A stretch of DNA of 64,000 nt from Blastobasis lacticolella (GCA_905147135.1 LR990054.1:10515001-10579000); one strand, 5' to 3'; counted from the stretch's first letter, positions 26,001 to 37,739 are shown. Numbers and translations are program-made. Notes: a model not told the origin generated them from the sequence alone.

Positions 26001-29000
26001 GCTCGCCGTCGAATAGGTCACAGTTTTCCGTCTTTTCCACGTAGCATGCGTTACTGCCGGTACCTGCGACGCGACAATCGATTAGCCCATAGACAGATAG
26101 CCCCGACACCTGGCCAAACAACTGACGCAACTTCACGCAACTGATACGTCAACACAATCGCTTTCGCGCTTCGATGCACAAAAGTTAGAACGACTGTTAC
26201 AACAAAACACGCCCACATCCAAACAAAAATCGATGTTATTGTTATTTAGGTATAGAAAAGCAAACAATATGATGCATTCGATAGTTTAGATGGTTAATGT
26301 TTGATGTGTCATGCAACACTCTCGCAAAACCAAAGATCGGTTGAGGAGACTCGGTTAGGTATGTTAAGATAATGCTATGCGTCTCATATTTATGTGTCGG
26401 TGCGCAGACTCGTGCCTCAGCTACGGTTGCATTTTACTGCAATAGTAGGAGTCTACGGCGCGCCACACGGCGTATGAGGATCGTCGATGTATCGGATGAT
26501 AATGACCGCTATGTAACTTAATGTATAATAGCACAAGCAAGCCACACCACACGGCAACAAACAAGGAGGTAAACCTACCAACGATGAGTCCTATTTTGCA
26601 GTTGTGGTTTTTCCACGCGCAAGACATCAATGTTCCCGTGGTGTCATTCAGTATAGCGCATATATCAATCTGTACGTCCTACAAGAGTGAAAACATGCGT
26701 TTTAGATAATGGATAGTGGAAAGAAGACGTCATTCCATGTCGGGTTCGGTCCGTGGACCAAATATATGTTGAAGATGATCGAAGAGGCTTTCAGTCAACA
26801 TTTAGAGGTAATCCCTCTCAGTAGGCACACTATGTTCACTTAAACAATACGTGACAATGTTTAGTAGTAACTTATTTATTACTCTTAAACATTACTTTTA
26901 TAGATTCTTTAATAGAACTAAATATACTACTATATACCTACCTACCTAATAATTTTAGTTTTGTCCGTGCTCAAACTAAAATATTTTATACTTATCAAAA
27001 TATTATCGAAATGTTTATTATAATTTAGGTGTCAAGAGTAGGTATCACCTATATTTTGCAAAATACTTCTTATCATTATCTATTAATGCGCAAATAATCC
27101 AACTGCAATTTTGAAAGGACTGATCAAATTTGTAAACAAAAATTAAAAAGCAAATAATAGGTACGCAATTTTCTAATGTGAAGTGGTGCAAAAGAGCACA
27201 AGATAGCGAGGATTAGACTAAGGTGGACTTGCCAGTTAAACAAATTGCCTAGGCCATCCTTATCATTTTGACATCTGAGCAAAAAACCTCTGCTTCAGTT
27301 GTTAGTGACCATTTGGATTCAAATGCAAAACATGTCACGTCCACATACGGAGCCATAGTTCAAGGAGTACATAATTGCAAACTCAACTAGCTTTATTATT
27401 TAAATAATAGATAACAAAAATAATCCTCGCTACATGGCTGTCTAAGAACAGGGTAGTGCTTTACGAAAAATAGTGGATTCACGATACGTCTCTATGTACA
27501 GCTTATAAGTAAAGGAAAAAATAAAATTTAACGAAAACTTAAAAACGATAAGCAAAGTAATATTGGAATTCTATCTAGGAATTTTTGGTCAATAGAAATA
27601 AATGAAGATAGTATTTGCTACTGAGTATATAAACGTCGACATGGAAGCCTCTATGCTCTCATTCTGATAGAAACATGCCTTACAGTTATCAGAGAGCCAG
27701 TATCATCATCAACTCACCAATTATAACCCCTACTCGGCAATAGGGGTTTTTATGTCCACAAGACATAAGGGTGCCTGTAGCATCGTTTAAGATGCCCATC
27801 ACAGAAAGTGCAAGATCCTGTAAAATTGCTAATTGTATATGTCTGTTGCTAAAGTTCTTTACAATCCTTTGGGTCTCTGATCCTTTGGATTTCATAAATA
27901 AGAGGATTTCAGTTTTTTTTTTTCGGAAAGTAGTGGCTTTTCATGCCTAGGAGTTTGGAATCTAATAATAAACTACATTGCATAATCAAAGTACCTACAA
28001 AATAATATCGTTCACTTACCCCGCGTCGAGCTATAGCATCCTTCAGACCTTGGACCACGTCTTCACCAACTACTCCGGAGCATGAAAACCCTTTAGTCCA
28101 GCGTTGAAGTATGCCTTTGGTCAAACCCAACTGTCTTAGGGGGAAACTGAACGTGAATCCCAACGCCAAACGTTCCTCATATACATTGTGTTCCTTCAGG
28201 AAAAGAGTACAGTTGTTAATAACGATAAAGATCTTGAAAGAGAATGCTGTGAAAGTGAAAACTTATTATATTTTAAAACAAATACCTTCATGAAATTAGC
28301 TAAACATTCGGCTATGTGATCGAACAGAGCAACTCCTGTTCCCGTCATGATGTGCTTTGGTATGGCGTAAATTTTAGACTGCATATCGAAATGGTTCGCC
28401 CCAAGGTTTATAATCAGTACTCGAAAGTTGGTACCTCCTAAGTCCAGCGCCAAAAATTTACCACGTTCTGTAACAAGTGTAAGGTATTAATACAAAAGAA
28501 CACGAGGCAGTTCCCGTTTATAATTATCGGTCAAAAATACCCGGCCATTGATCTCTTAAAAATGCGGAATAAAAGAAAAATTTTAAGACGGGTTTCAATC
28601 GGAAAAAACCTTAATTAATTGCCTTCCGAATTGCATTAATTCCAACAGGTATATAACAACAAATAACCAATAAATTTTTACGAATTAAACGCGAACACAT
28701 ATTTGTTGCCCAAACAAATAAACAATATGATTTTTGTTTTTGCATATGAATAGGTTATGGGCCTAGAGTGCGAATAGGCCACTATTTCGCGAAGTCTGCG
28801 TGTGGGCAGAAGCCAGTAAATAATAAAATGTATTCATTTTACCTTTTCCATTAGGTAGGTCTTGTATATACGTGATCCAACATTTGACGATGGCGTCAGG
28901 GTGGGTCTCTTTGCCGAGGCCTTTGACCAAGTCGTTGTGCAGCCTCTTCATCATCTCCCTGAGCTGTTTGTCGCTCAACTGTAGGATCTCGCATTCTTCC

Positions 29001-29516
29001 CGGATCTGTGTAACAAAAAACGAATACATTTATTTCAGTTGCCTACACTTTTGGTTTCGCTCGATTGTATTGTTATCATCAATTTGAATTGGCTTGTTAA
29101 GCTAATTTTAACCATTGTTATTTGCGGAATTAATTAGTTTAATAATCTGCGTTAAGTTATTCTTAGTGTCCTTGCATGAATAAAATAAAACTGACAAGTA
29201 AAAAAAGAACTATTATAGTCGACAAGGTACGATAGCACAAATCTATAAAAATTAACCTTCATATCGCTCCTTATTTATGACTGGTGCGTAGTATAAATCC
29301 AAACGAACGAAATGCAATTTCCTTGCATTTAAACGACAGGCGGCAAGCGAGCCGTTGATTATCGCGAACAAGTTTCACAAGGTCAAAGCGGTCATTACAA
29401 CACTACCGTTGCTTTCCAATTCAAAGCCGGCTAATAATAAATATTGCTGAAAATTTTAATGTAACGCGATTCACCTTAACACTTACCAGGGGCATATTGT
29501 TGACTGCCATACCCAT
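17051..29516 (-). CDS. Hex: Hexokinase, 9 coding exons plus an alternative exon 5
   Basis: The enzyme phosphorylates glucose with ATP in the cytosol, the first step of glycolysis. Exons: 29487-29516, 28843-29005, 28286-28467, 28020-28193, 27718-27817 (5a) or 26579-26678 (5b), 25874-26063, 25140-25345, 20448-20674, 17051-17140. Lengths sum to 1362 nt in phase, giving 453 residues, the usual single-domain insect size. Motifs: [13 protein letters not shown] (about 70-82, phosphate-binding), LGFTFSFPL and TKGF (about 136-161, sugar-binding), ILND in exon 5 (catalytic Asp about 195), [20 protein letters not shown] (Glu contacting glucose), [25 protein letters not shown] and [12 protein letters not shown] (adenosine site). 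A first exon may instead come from 33.8 or 46.6 kb. Introns hold MITEs, a SINE and a minisatellite. Confidence 0.96.
18296..18460 (+). repeat. Dispersed repeat, related to 35925-36160
   Basis: Shares AACAAAGTCGCTTCCCGCCG-like and CGAACGAAGTCGCGCCGGGC-like blocks with the copy near 36 kb, which lies in the opposite orientation. It is a typical short lepidopteran interspersed repeat; class not assigned. Confidence 0.6.
19868..20051 (+). repeat. 37-bp minisatellite, five copies
   Basis: Five imperfect tandem copies of a unit beginning TCGCGTTGATGTCTTTTGTA and ending GTTTAGAGGCGG. It lies inside the last hexokinase intron. Confidence 0.9.
21097..21460. mobile_element. MITE with imperfect ~90-bp terminal inverted repeats
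   Basis: The left end GGTCTAATAAGGCCACTTTA pairs with the complement of GTGGCCTTTTTAGACC at the right end. The match continues through TATGATTCATATTA and AAACTTATCTGC. There is no open frame with motifs. Confidence 0.75.
22375..22635 (-). mobile_element. SINE family 1, reverse copy
   Basis: On the reverse strand it has the tRNA-like head (GGTTCGATCC box B near 22600), CTGAGTCATGTACATTAG, the AAAACATCGTCATGAATCTG region and TTGGATCATGGTCA. No flanking duplication was confirmed. Confidence 0.75.
23505..23603. repeat. Small palindromic MITE
   Basis: GCACCAAATTCTTAAACGCA at the left and the complement ATGTTTAAGAATTTGGCGC at the right. The centre also carries an AACGTTAAACGTT palindrome. Confidence 0.75.
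24456..24490. repeat. 14-bp hairpin
   Basis: GCGTACTCAAGATG, seven-base loop, CATCTTGGGTACGC; one mismatch. No Rho-type or miRNA evidence beyond the fold. Confidence 0.6.
24613..24629 (+). repeat. Poly-A tract
   Basis: A run of about 15 A within the hexokinase intron. Confidence 0.7.
26579..26678 (-). CDS. Hex: Hexokinase alternative exon 5b
   Basis: A 100-nt exon with the same phases as 5a. The acceptor is CTCTTGTAG and the donor GTAGGT. It encodes [20 protein letters not shown] then [14 protein letters not shown], closer to the family consensus ([11 protein letters not shown]) than 5a. An alternative acceptor nine bases downstream (exon from 26669) would drop three residues, but the 26678 start matches the family spacing from RRG to ND exactly. 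Confidence 0.9.
27718..27817 (-). CDS. Hex: Hexokinase alternative exon 5a
   Basis: A 100-nt exon with phase 0 entry and phase 1 exit. The acceptor is TTTTACAG and the donor GTGAGT. It encodes [20 protein letters not shown] then [14 protein letters not shown]. The catalytic ILND and the GT pair are retained, but the Asp in the conserved xMDV position is Ser and the NDT becomes NDA. Seventeen of 33 residues match exon 5b. Confidence 0.88.
29487..29516 (-). CDS. Hex: Hexokinase first exon, proximal
   Basis: ATG at 29516 encodes [10 protein letters not shown] and ends at the donor GTAAGT, phase 0, matching exon 2 ([10 protein letters not shown]...). It is the closest first exon to the body of the gene. 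A GC-richer stretch with CRE and CCAAT-like words lies about 450 bp upstream. Confidence 0.8.
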
Positions 29517-29519
29517 GTT

Positions 29520-30110
29520 TATTTTTGTAACACTATTTTCCAACTTATTTCACAACGAATAAATCGCGCGCTTTTGATTTTGAACGGCACGACTTGCTAA
29601 ACTCGCTAGTAAATGTGGAATACGGCTACGGTGGCCGGCCGTCAACAGCGGAGCGAGGTCTAGCGAACGAACGCCCTCTTTTTCATTCATTCATGATAAT
29701 AAAGCATAGCGTTGTCTCTTTCCCGTAAAGCTAAACTGTGTGTGTGAGAACAACGCGACGCGACTAATACAACGAAAAATTATTGAATGATGAAAGTATT
29801 ATTACTAAATAGGGCTACATTACTCAATCCAGGGCACATTTCTATATTGACACTGCTGCGGGAACATTTTTTAGATTTATGCATTTTAGTTGAATGTTTA
29901 CAGTTTATTCCCCTGGCGCGCCTCCTGGTATTGGAATCTGATTGGCCGACGCGTGGGCTCGCTCGTGACGTCACACGAATTCCTCGACGTCGTACTGTAT
30001 TTATATTCGCTTGCATTAGTGGTGGTGTGCCGGATTTACGTGTCGCCGAGTGGGTGGTGGCCCACGCTATCAACTGCAGCTATTCAATGTAAATCGCATT
30101 TAAATTCGCC
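29520..30110. promoter_or_regulatory. Candidate proximal hexokinase promoter region
   Basis: A locally GC-richer stretch upstream of the proximal first exon. It has a perfect CRE TGACGTCA at 29966-29973, an inverted CCAAT word (GATTGG, about 29940) and a TATAAATA word on the - strand near 30000. The direction of transcription is not settled by sequence. The open frames crossing it (29787-30267) show no motif. Confidence 0.4.
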
Positions 30111-30606
30111 TAAATTTTCATCGACTTTGGAAAATTCCATTTCATTGTTTGACCTATCGAGATCTTGTCGCATTTTAATTATGTCATCAGCATTAGATTT
30201 TGCAACGTTATCTTATGTGATGTCTAGTATAGATAGGGAGTTATTCACCGGAAATTTTGATACGTAATCAAAAGCCGTCAAAAATGTATGTAGTCTGGCC
30301 TAATTGGGATGATAATTAATGATATCGTTAATAACAATGAAGCAAAAACAACAGGTAAATTCCCTTTTAGGTCATTATAAAAAAACCTATTTGCCTTCCA
30401 CATCTAAGTACTGCAATAATAATTAGTCACGGCTTTTCCATGAAGGCACGCCTTTTTCCTCAAAGGAAGGAAAACTGTGTTATTATTGGCATGATGTAAG
30501 GTATATGGCTCGGGATTTGAATGAACAATCTTTTATTTACCTAGATTTGGCTGACGCTCTGCAACTTCTCATAAACTCTCCATTAAACCACCTATACTCG
30601 GAGATG

Positions 30607-30804
30607 AAATTCAAGATCAAAAGTGTAAATAAAAAATAAACCCACCGGCTGGATTATTTAAAATCACAAAAATATTGATTAAAATTATCACATTCAAAGT
30701 AAAATAAAGTCGTATGAATATTAAAAAAGATCACTATTTTAAATAATCCACCCTTTGAGTTAATTTTATAGGAGCAATTTGTTTACAGTTTTGATCTTGA
30801 ATTT
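30607..30804. repeat. Imperfect inverted-repeat MITE
   Basis: The outer ends AATTCAAGATCAAAAGTGTA pair with the complement at 30783-30804. An inner pair GGATTATTTAAAAT occurs near 30651 and complementary near 30738. No gene. Confidence 0.65.
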
Positions 30805-31348
30805 ATTTTCGAGTTTAAGTAGTTATTAAATTTCGAAAACCAAATCTCCCTTGATGCAGCGGTCGCGGTATTTCCGAGCGTGTCACGAGCACTCCTTGTC
30901 CGAAAGCGTTGGTTAGGTTTAAGGCGTTAGTATTCGAAATAGCTATTTATAGACTTTGATCCTCTGCGTCAGAGCAAACAGAAGCACGAGTTCTTGGCAT
31001 AGGTTGTACATCTTGTTTATTTTTGATCTGATGCGTCGTGTCGCGTGCTACTGCGGCGCCACTAGGCGTTCGTGCGTGTGAAAGATGCTTTCTATAACTC
31101 GCTTTTTTTTCGATTTCTATAAACCTATAAGTTGTGCTACTATTTTATGATTACTTATTGTTTTTAACCATAAATGTTAATATACATATAATAATAATCT
31201 TAGCGTTAAGTTAATCTCGGTTGTGCTCTCGCGTGTGACAGTCCAGGCTAGTAATGTAACTTTCTATAGGTGAAAGATTTTTTAATATAGGCTTTGTTGA
31301 TTTTTATTTTATCCATTACAAATAAACATGCAAAAGATATAATTTTTT

Positions 31349-31706
31349 AGCCGTCGGTAGCCGGGCGGTCGAGTATCCAACTCGTAAGCGGGAGGTACTG
31401 GGTTCGAATCCCGCTGCGGCCATGTACCAATGACTGTTTTCTGAGTTATGTACATTAGTTGAATACTAACCGATGCTCTTACGTTGAGGGAAAACATCGT
31501 GATAAAACCTGCAAATTCAGGCAACTGAATTTGGAACCATGATCCAATCTGGTCAGGTTCCCCTGGCAGCAGGGTTACGGGGTCAGATGAAAGTCGCTCT
31601 ACTGTAATTACCTGATCGCCAAAACCTGGATCATGGTCATGGCGGACCCTGGGCACTCGTTGTCGAGAGCACAACCGGGGACATTAACGCCAAGATGATG
31701 ATGATA
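31349..31706 (+). mobile_element. SINE family 1, full-length recent copy
   Basis: Complete tRNA-like head (GGTAGCCGGGCGGTCGAGTA as box A region, GGTTCGAATCCC as box B), full body and a (GAT)n tail. A perfect 18-bp target duplication CAAAAGATATAATTTTTT flanks it (31331-31348 and 31707-31724). The intact duplication indicates a recent insertion. Confidence 0.93.
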
Positions 31707-31724
31707 CAAAAGATATAATTTTTT

Positions 31725-33566
31725 CTCTTTAGAACAATAATATATATTAATATATTTTCGGAAGTAAAAGGGAAGCAAAGAGAAAGTTAAGGGATCCAAG
31801 TTATCCAAGGAGAGGGCGACTATAGGTACCAAAGTGTATCTCCATATTTCGTTATAATAAATGCTAATCAAGTCCATGATTATGAGCGGTAAAAGACGGA
31901 TTGTGATAAAATTGATTGAAAGTGTTTTGATCTGCGTAAGTATGCAATATGATGATCGTTTTCACTCACAACAATCTCACTGAACAATCACTATCTGGAA
32001 GGCCTATCAGTGATTGTGATCCTGATTCATATAACTGCTGGACTAGACCTATACCAACACAAAAAACAATAGGTTGTACATACATAGCTATTGCTTTTGT
32101 GTTAATATTGTCAATATGAAGCTTTTATTTTAATTTTGGCTCTAATAATAATGTTGAAGTATTTGAAGGTTGGCCTTCTAATTCGAAGGCGACGTCTACC
32201 GTCAATGATATCTATCGATTTAATACTCACTAATTCTATGACAAAAGTCATATGGAAATGGAAAGTTCGATAACGTTGGTCATAGCTCCGCTCCGATTTT
32301 TAAGATTTAAATAAACCCTCCATTGATCTAAATGTTTTTGCAAACAGGCATAACGTGCGCCAAATGTTAGGCCTCAGGAAGCTTATAAACGTGTGCAGCA
32401 GCAATGCTACCAATTTCTGTTGCCGTTTCTTTATACCCACTTAAACATTTTAGCCTTGAAAAATTCAATCTTTTATTGCCTCTATATGTACGGAAATCTC
32501 TTAGATGGGATATTCAAGTAACATTATGCTAATTTCTACTGGCCGGCGTAAGTATAGATATCTACTTAATCGATGGCGATCATTTACTTATTGTATTTGT
32601 TAATCCCAATGCGGGTGAACAACCTAATAATTGTACTTTGAGTCGTTCTTTTGAACTCAATAAAATAGAATAACATGATCAGAGCGAAGACGAGAATGAT
32701 CTCAAACGAACAGTCACGACAATCAGTATCATAAATCATAATACGAATTATAGGACGCAGGAACATTATCAGTATGTGCAAAGACTCATATTAGCATATA
32801 TCTGGTTAAATCCTCTCGCGAAATGTTGATAATTGTAATGGTAATATACTTTGTAAACGACATACGACGACTTGCCTCACGACGTACATTATGCTAACCA
32901 GTAACACAATTTACATACTTAGACGAATACTATTAAGAAATTGTTAATTTATGTAAATCAATTGTATTGGCAATTTAAGTTATTAGCTCTGTGTTGGTTG
33001 AGCTTACTTAATTGATGGGAAAGCCTTCCTACATAATTAAGTTAAGATCGATAAAGATCGCCTACAAAATTAAGTTTAATAAACAAAATATAAAAATCAG
33101 TAATTTAATTTTTTTTTATATTTGCGGGTACCTAATATTTCTAATATTTGATAAGGTTAGCCATTACCAAGTATTGGTATTCTGTGCAATTACCTATTTA
33201 TACCGGTTTCCATAATTATATTATATTGTAATACTTAGTTCAAAGAAAAACGAAGCCAGTATCAAAGTTCTATTATGAAGTTGTCATTAGCTATTTACAC
33301 GTGCAAATGCCGGACATGACCTTGTGACACGACCTTTGCTCGACTCGAGCACTAAACTCTGTCTGGTGTAATGATTTACCCGTATAGGCTTTAGTACCTA
33401 TGTTCCAAGTCTTTTCTATCTAGGAAGTTATTTCCCCTTCAAAGTACCCTACATAATTAGTGGTCGACTCGGTTAGCTATCTACCTGCATTACGAAATGA
33501 TGGTTGTTCTTAAAGTGCATCTACTTGCAAATAAGAAATATAATAAATTGTAAATAATAAATTTGT
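31725..33566. other. Intergenic or intronic, no gene seen
   Basis: AT-rich; no motif-bearing open frame. If the distal hexokinase exon is real, this lies in its first intron. Confidence 0.45.
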
Positions 33567-33770
33567 TTAGACGCTAATTGTTTGATGATAATGATTTGAA
33601 GAAACATGCATAACCTCAAAACTTTTGCCGGCGAAGTTTGTAGGTAGGCAGGTTATGAACTTTAGAAATTCGAATTGGGCTGGACGTCGCAACGCGCTAA
33701 CAATGGTATATTGGAAAATTTTTATTCCGATCTTTCTTGGCAAATATTTGTCATAGTCATAGGTACTCAC

Positions 33771-33791
33771 GAAGTCTCGGGCTTGACGCAT
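33771..33791 (-). CDS. Candidate alternative hexokinase first exon (middle)
   Basis: ATG at 33791 encodes MRQARDF and ends at GTGAGTACC in phase 0, the phase needed for hexokinase exon 2. The frame is open upstream to another ATG at 33887. A GC-rich, CpG-dense region (33950-34170) sits immediately upstream on the - strand, as expected of a promoter. The link to hexokinase is inference from phase and position only. Confidence 0.4.
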
Positions 33792-33949
33792 ATCGATTCG
33801 TCTTGTCAGTCGCGACGACTGAGATAAAAGGTGATGGACGAGGAGCGTTGGAGTCCACAGGGTGCTGACATAAATTCCACCGGGCACAGAGATACAGCCG
33901 ATATCCGCGGTCTGGCGAATACCGGTTTATCAGCGACCGTTCGATTGGA

Positions 33950-34175
33950 GAAGTGAAAGGACGGCGGCGCGGCGCTACGTTATCTGTGAACCACACGGCA
34001 CTTGCTGAACGAGTAGCGTTGTTGAGGGTCACCTTGAGCGCGGCGCATGTGCACCACACCCTCGGCCTCGCCGCGTCCCCCGCCGCCCGCGCCCCGCCCT
34101 CGCCCGCGGCCGCGCGTGACGTCACGCCCGCCCGCGCCCCGCGCCCGCCGCCGCCGCCGCCGTCACGTGACGCCC
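33950..34175. promoter_or_regulatory. GC-rich CpG-dense block with CRE
   Basis: The most GC-rich segment of the window, with CGCCC runs, GCCGCCGCCGCCGCC and a perfect CRE TGACGTCA at 34117-34124. It lies just upstream (- strand) of the MRQARDF candidate exon. Open frames through it on both strands are the normal result of the low stop density in GC-rich DNA. Confidence 0.5.
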
Positions 34176-35924
34176 TTCACGCAATATACTCTCGAAATAA
34201 CGCAACTATGAATTAATGAAACATCCTTATCAAAGGAATTCGACATAAATATATTGTAACCCAACCGAACTTTATATAGTACAAATAATCTAGGTGCCTA
34301 TGAACATTAGGTTTAAATTTAGTTATCCGTGGTTTAGTGGTGCAACCTATTGGTTAACTGTGGCTTGGGTGATCTGTAGAATCATTGTGTAATAATATTT
34401 TTGTGCAATTTGCTGATGACATAGGTATTATCCACATGCAAACTCACGCATAAAAATCATTAACATCTAAAAAAAGTTAACTACATCAGTGGTACCTAAC
34501 CATAGAAAAAACTACCTATCTCCGTCTTTTATCAGGAAGAAAGATGTAGGTAGTCATAGCTAATTATAATGTTAATTAAAAATTCTTCCATGTACCTAAG
34601 TAATACAAGTTCAGTATGTATCTTCATCGCACAGATGAGTTCTATTAAAAGTTGTAGATAACCCTACATTTTTAATTTTTATTAAACTTTCGTCAGAGCT
34701 TCTTCGATTTTTTTCTTAAATTTTTGCGACATATGAACTCAGTATTTCAATGAAAGGAGGACCATTAAATAAATAAGTAGGTGTAAAACATTTATTATAT
34801 AACTTTCGTCTTCTTCTTTATAACGTATAATACCTAATTGCCAGCTTTAGGTGATGCTGAAGTTGATTTATGATATAATATATAAACGCATTACACCACC
34901 ACGAATCAAACTCGCTAGGTCACTCATCTCCTAAATGCTTACGCCTAAGTAGGCAATGTACATTGCTTACATGGGCATAAATGTACCATTTTATAATAGA
35001 TTAAATTTTTCTTAACTTTAATACGAACACGAGAAAGATGAAAAAAGACGTTCCATGTTTGGGATTCAGTTCAATCAAATCAACCAAATTTTCTGGCGAT
35101 CGGATCAATTCAAAGTGAAAAGGCAGACAGATGGTACAATTTAAAATACCTAATATCACATAATAGGTAGATATCGTGGAGCCCGTCATTGCCCGTCATA
35201 CTGGTTTTCCAGTCGCGTTGCGAGAAAGGATTGTGAGCCATGTTTATTTTAGTAAGAATGTGGTGTGTGGTCTGGTCAGGTGGGTGTGGCGAGACGTGCC
35301 TCCGTCCATGTAGGCTAGAGCTACAGTCGGCGCATTGGTATAGCTTGCCCTGAACTATTAGTAGGTATATCATACATTAAAGGTGCCTGAATCTTATTAG
35401 GTACAGTTTAAGAGTAGAAGTGAGTTAAGTACTTTACCATATTCCTGTGTAAATTTATGGGGCCAGATATGGAATTTCATGAGTTAAAAGATAATCAAAA
35501 CATCCTGGGGATCAAGGATATATTTTTGGGGATCTAACGGTCAGCGAATGACCCCTTATGCAGCTCAACAATTTCGGCTAACGACGCACCAAATACCTAC
35601 CCTATATCATAGAATAGGACAGTAACGTAACCTGTATGTTGCTGTAGCTTCAAAGAAAATGCGCTTATACTCTTGAATTGTACAATGTCACATACTTTTA
35701 TACCCATAGTTTAGTTAAGTTTATAAATCCATAATTGAAAATTAAATGTACATATAGCAGATAAAACAATTTGCTGCGATTGTGACTGTACACGAAGATG
35801 TGTTTGAAATGCGTCAGCCGTCAGCACACAATTGCTTGCGATTTGCGTCATTCTGACATTATCCTTGTAGCCTTTGTAGGTTTGGTTGGACCCCTCAATG
35901 TTTAGAATTTTCATGAAACTCGCT
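34176..35924. other. No gene seen
   Basis: AT-rich. A reverse-strand frame (35373-35110) with MAHNPFSQRDWKTSMTGN has no family match I can name. Confidence 0.4.
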
Positions 35925-36160
35925 TATTTATTAGTAGACTAGTAGGCCCGGCGCTACTTCGTTCGCGTACACCTATTTCACCCCTACCTACCCTTTTTTT
36001 CTTGCTTATAAACCTTCATCTTGAATCACTCTATTTATTATTGAAACCGTATTAAAATCCCTTGCGTAGTTTAAAAGATCTAAGCGAACATAGATACATA
36101 GAGACAGACGGCGAGAAGCGACTTTGTTTTATACTACTCGTATGTATAGATATAGATGTT
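35925..36160 (-). repeat. Dispersed repeat, reverse partner of 18296-18460
   Basis: Shares GGCCCGGCGCTACTTCGTTC and GAGAAGCGACTTTGTTTTAT-like blocks with the 18.3-kb copy in the opposite orientation. Confidence 0.6.
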
Positions 36161-36894
36161 GTGTTTTTATAATAAGGTAGTGGATGTATTTTTTATTCAA
36201 ACTAAGGACTGCACAATGTCCGTGTCTTTACACAAATCCTCTCTACAAATTTTTGCCCTATACCTAGAAATAGCTATGCTATAGCGATAGAAGTTAATAA
36301 TAATACCTACAGTAAAGTGTAGATATATAAAAGGAAAAGTGTGATACATATGTTTATTATTTTTGTTTGTTGGTTATGTGTTTTGATAAAAAACCCCAGT
36401 AGGTACTATACCGAACAGGTTTCAAGTCTTTGATAGTATTTATCAATCGAATTATGTACCTATTGTACAATTTGTTATTTACAAGACTCTTGTTTTTGTA
36501 ATTGCGTAGTACTAAGTGGGTAAGTACATAAGTAGGTACCAAGTATCAAATATTTTACTTACACTATTGAGATTATTATGAAAAAGTATAATAGGTATTA
36601 TTAATTTCATTTTGTATTGAAGAAACTAGATACTTAAATAAAAACAAAATTAACTCTTTTAATTCGATACCAATGATACATTTATGAAAAAAAAAATTAT
36701 GTCTACTTCTTTTTAACGCATTATCGGGTTTTCATGAACCCCACTTAGCTCAGTGTTGCCAACTCAGTGGAATTATCACAAAATCTGGTGCTTTAGATTT
36801 ACCTTTAGGCGGACAAATTTTGGTTTTAGTTGGATTTTTAGTTACTTATTCAGGAAAGATTTGTACAAAAACAGTGTTACAGTGGGTTCACTTA

Positions 36895-36998
36895 GTGTAG
36901 GTTGCTAAAACTATTTGCACAAATTTATTTTTGAACCCTGAGATCCATACTAGGCAATAGCCTGTATCTTGGATGTCAGTGTTCTGCCGTAGAAGCTA
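36895..36998 (-). mobile_element. LINE 3'-end fragment (copy 2)
   Basis: Matches 300-376: TTGAACCCTGAGATCCATAC, GCCTGTATCTTGGATGTCAG and TGTTCTGCCG. Confidence 0.5.
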
Positions 36999-37739
36999 TA
37001 CTTATAATGACTATAATTAAAACAACCACATATACTTATTTTATACATCTAACGGCCTCGTTTTGATATATTTTTGAGAATCGTGTCTAATCAACGACAT
37101 CTATTACAATTTGAACTATATTATCTTCGGAACATATCTCATTACATCTGACAAGTGTTATGGTTGTGTACATGACACTGCGCACGTGCATCGCGTCGTC
37201 TGGGGGCCGCGCCTCCCGCTGTTGACTCATCAATGTCGAGCTCATAGTTCAACACCATATACAGAACTACTGACGCTCGCTACACCTCAGTAAACTAGTT
37301 TGGATTTTCCCGTTAGTTTTCTATGTAATGCAATATGCCTATGTGTCCCCCTTCTAGTGGGAATTTCGCAATCTCCTTTCTGGGTTGCTCAGTTCACTTC
37401 TTGGTATGTTTGTAGGTATTGTTTTTCGTGTGTGATAGAATTGTTTCTTTCTTTGTTTTCGGTGCTGGGGCTGCGCGTTGTTCGGTCGGTCAGTTCCTAT
37501 TTTTATATACCTACCTAAGTAGATGACTCTTCAGCGATATGGACAGTTGTATCTACACAGAGAGCATTGTTTACTCGTGAATAGAACGTATGTCTAAATT
37601 ATTTGCTGATATCATAGTTACCGGAAAAACGGTTCGCCCAAAGAGCGGTATAGGAATGCTGACACAAGATGCCTTATGCCCGTGCTAATTTATTTTGGAG
37701 TACCTTTGCCCGCGCTTCCATTTTAAATGACCTCCGTGT

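Noticed and set aside
26579..26669. Shorter version of hexokinase exon 5b using the acceptor at 26670
   Set aside because: It would drop three residues and break the family spacing; the acceptor at 26679 gives a 100-nt exon equal to 5a.
33953..34216. Forward frame of 87 codons, Ala/Pro-rich
   Set aside because: It lies in the CpG-rich block where stops are rare; no motif and a - strand promoter explains the composition better.
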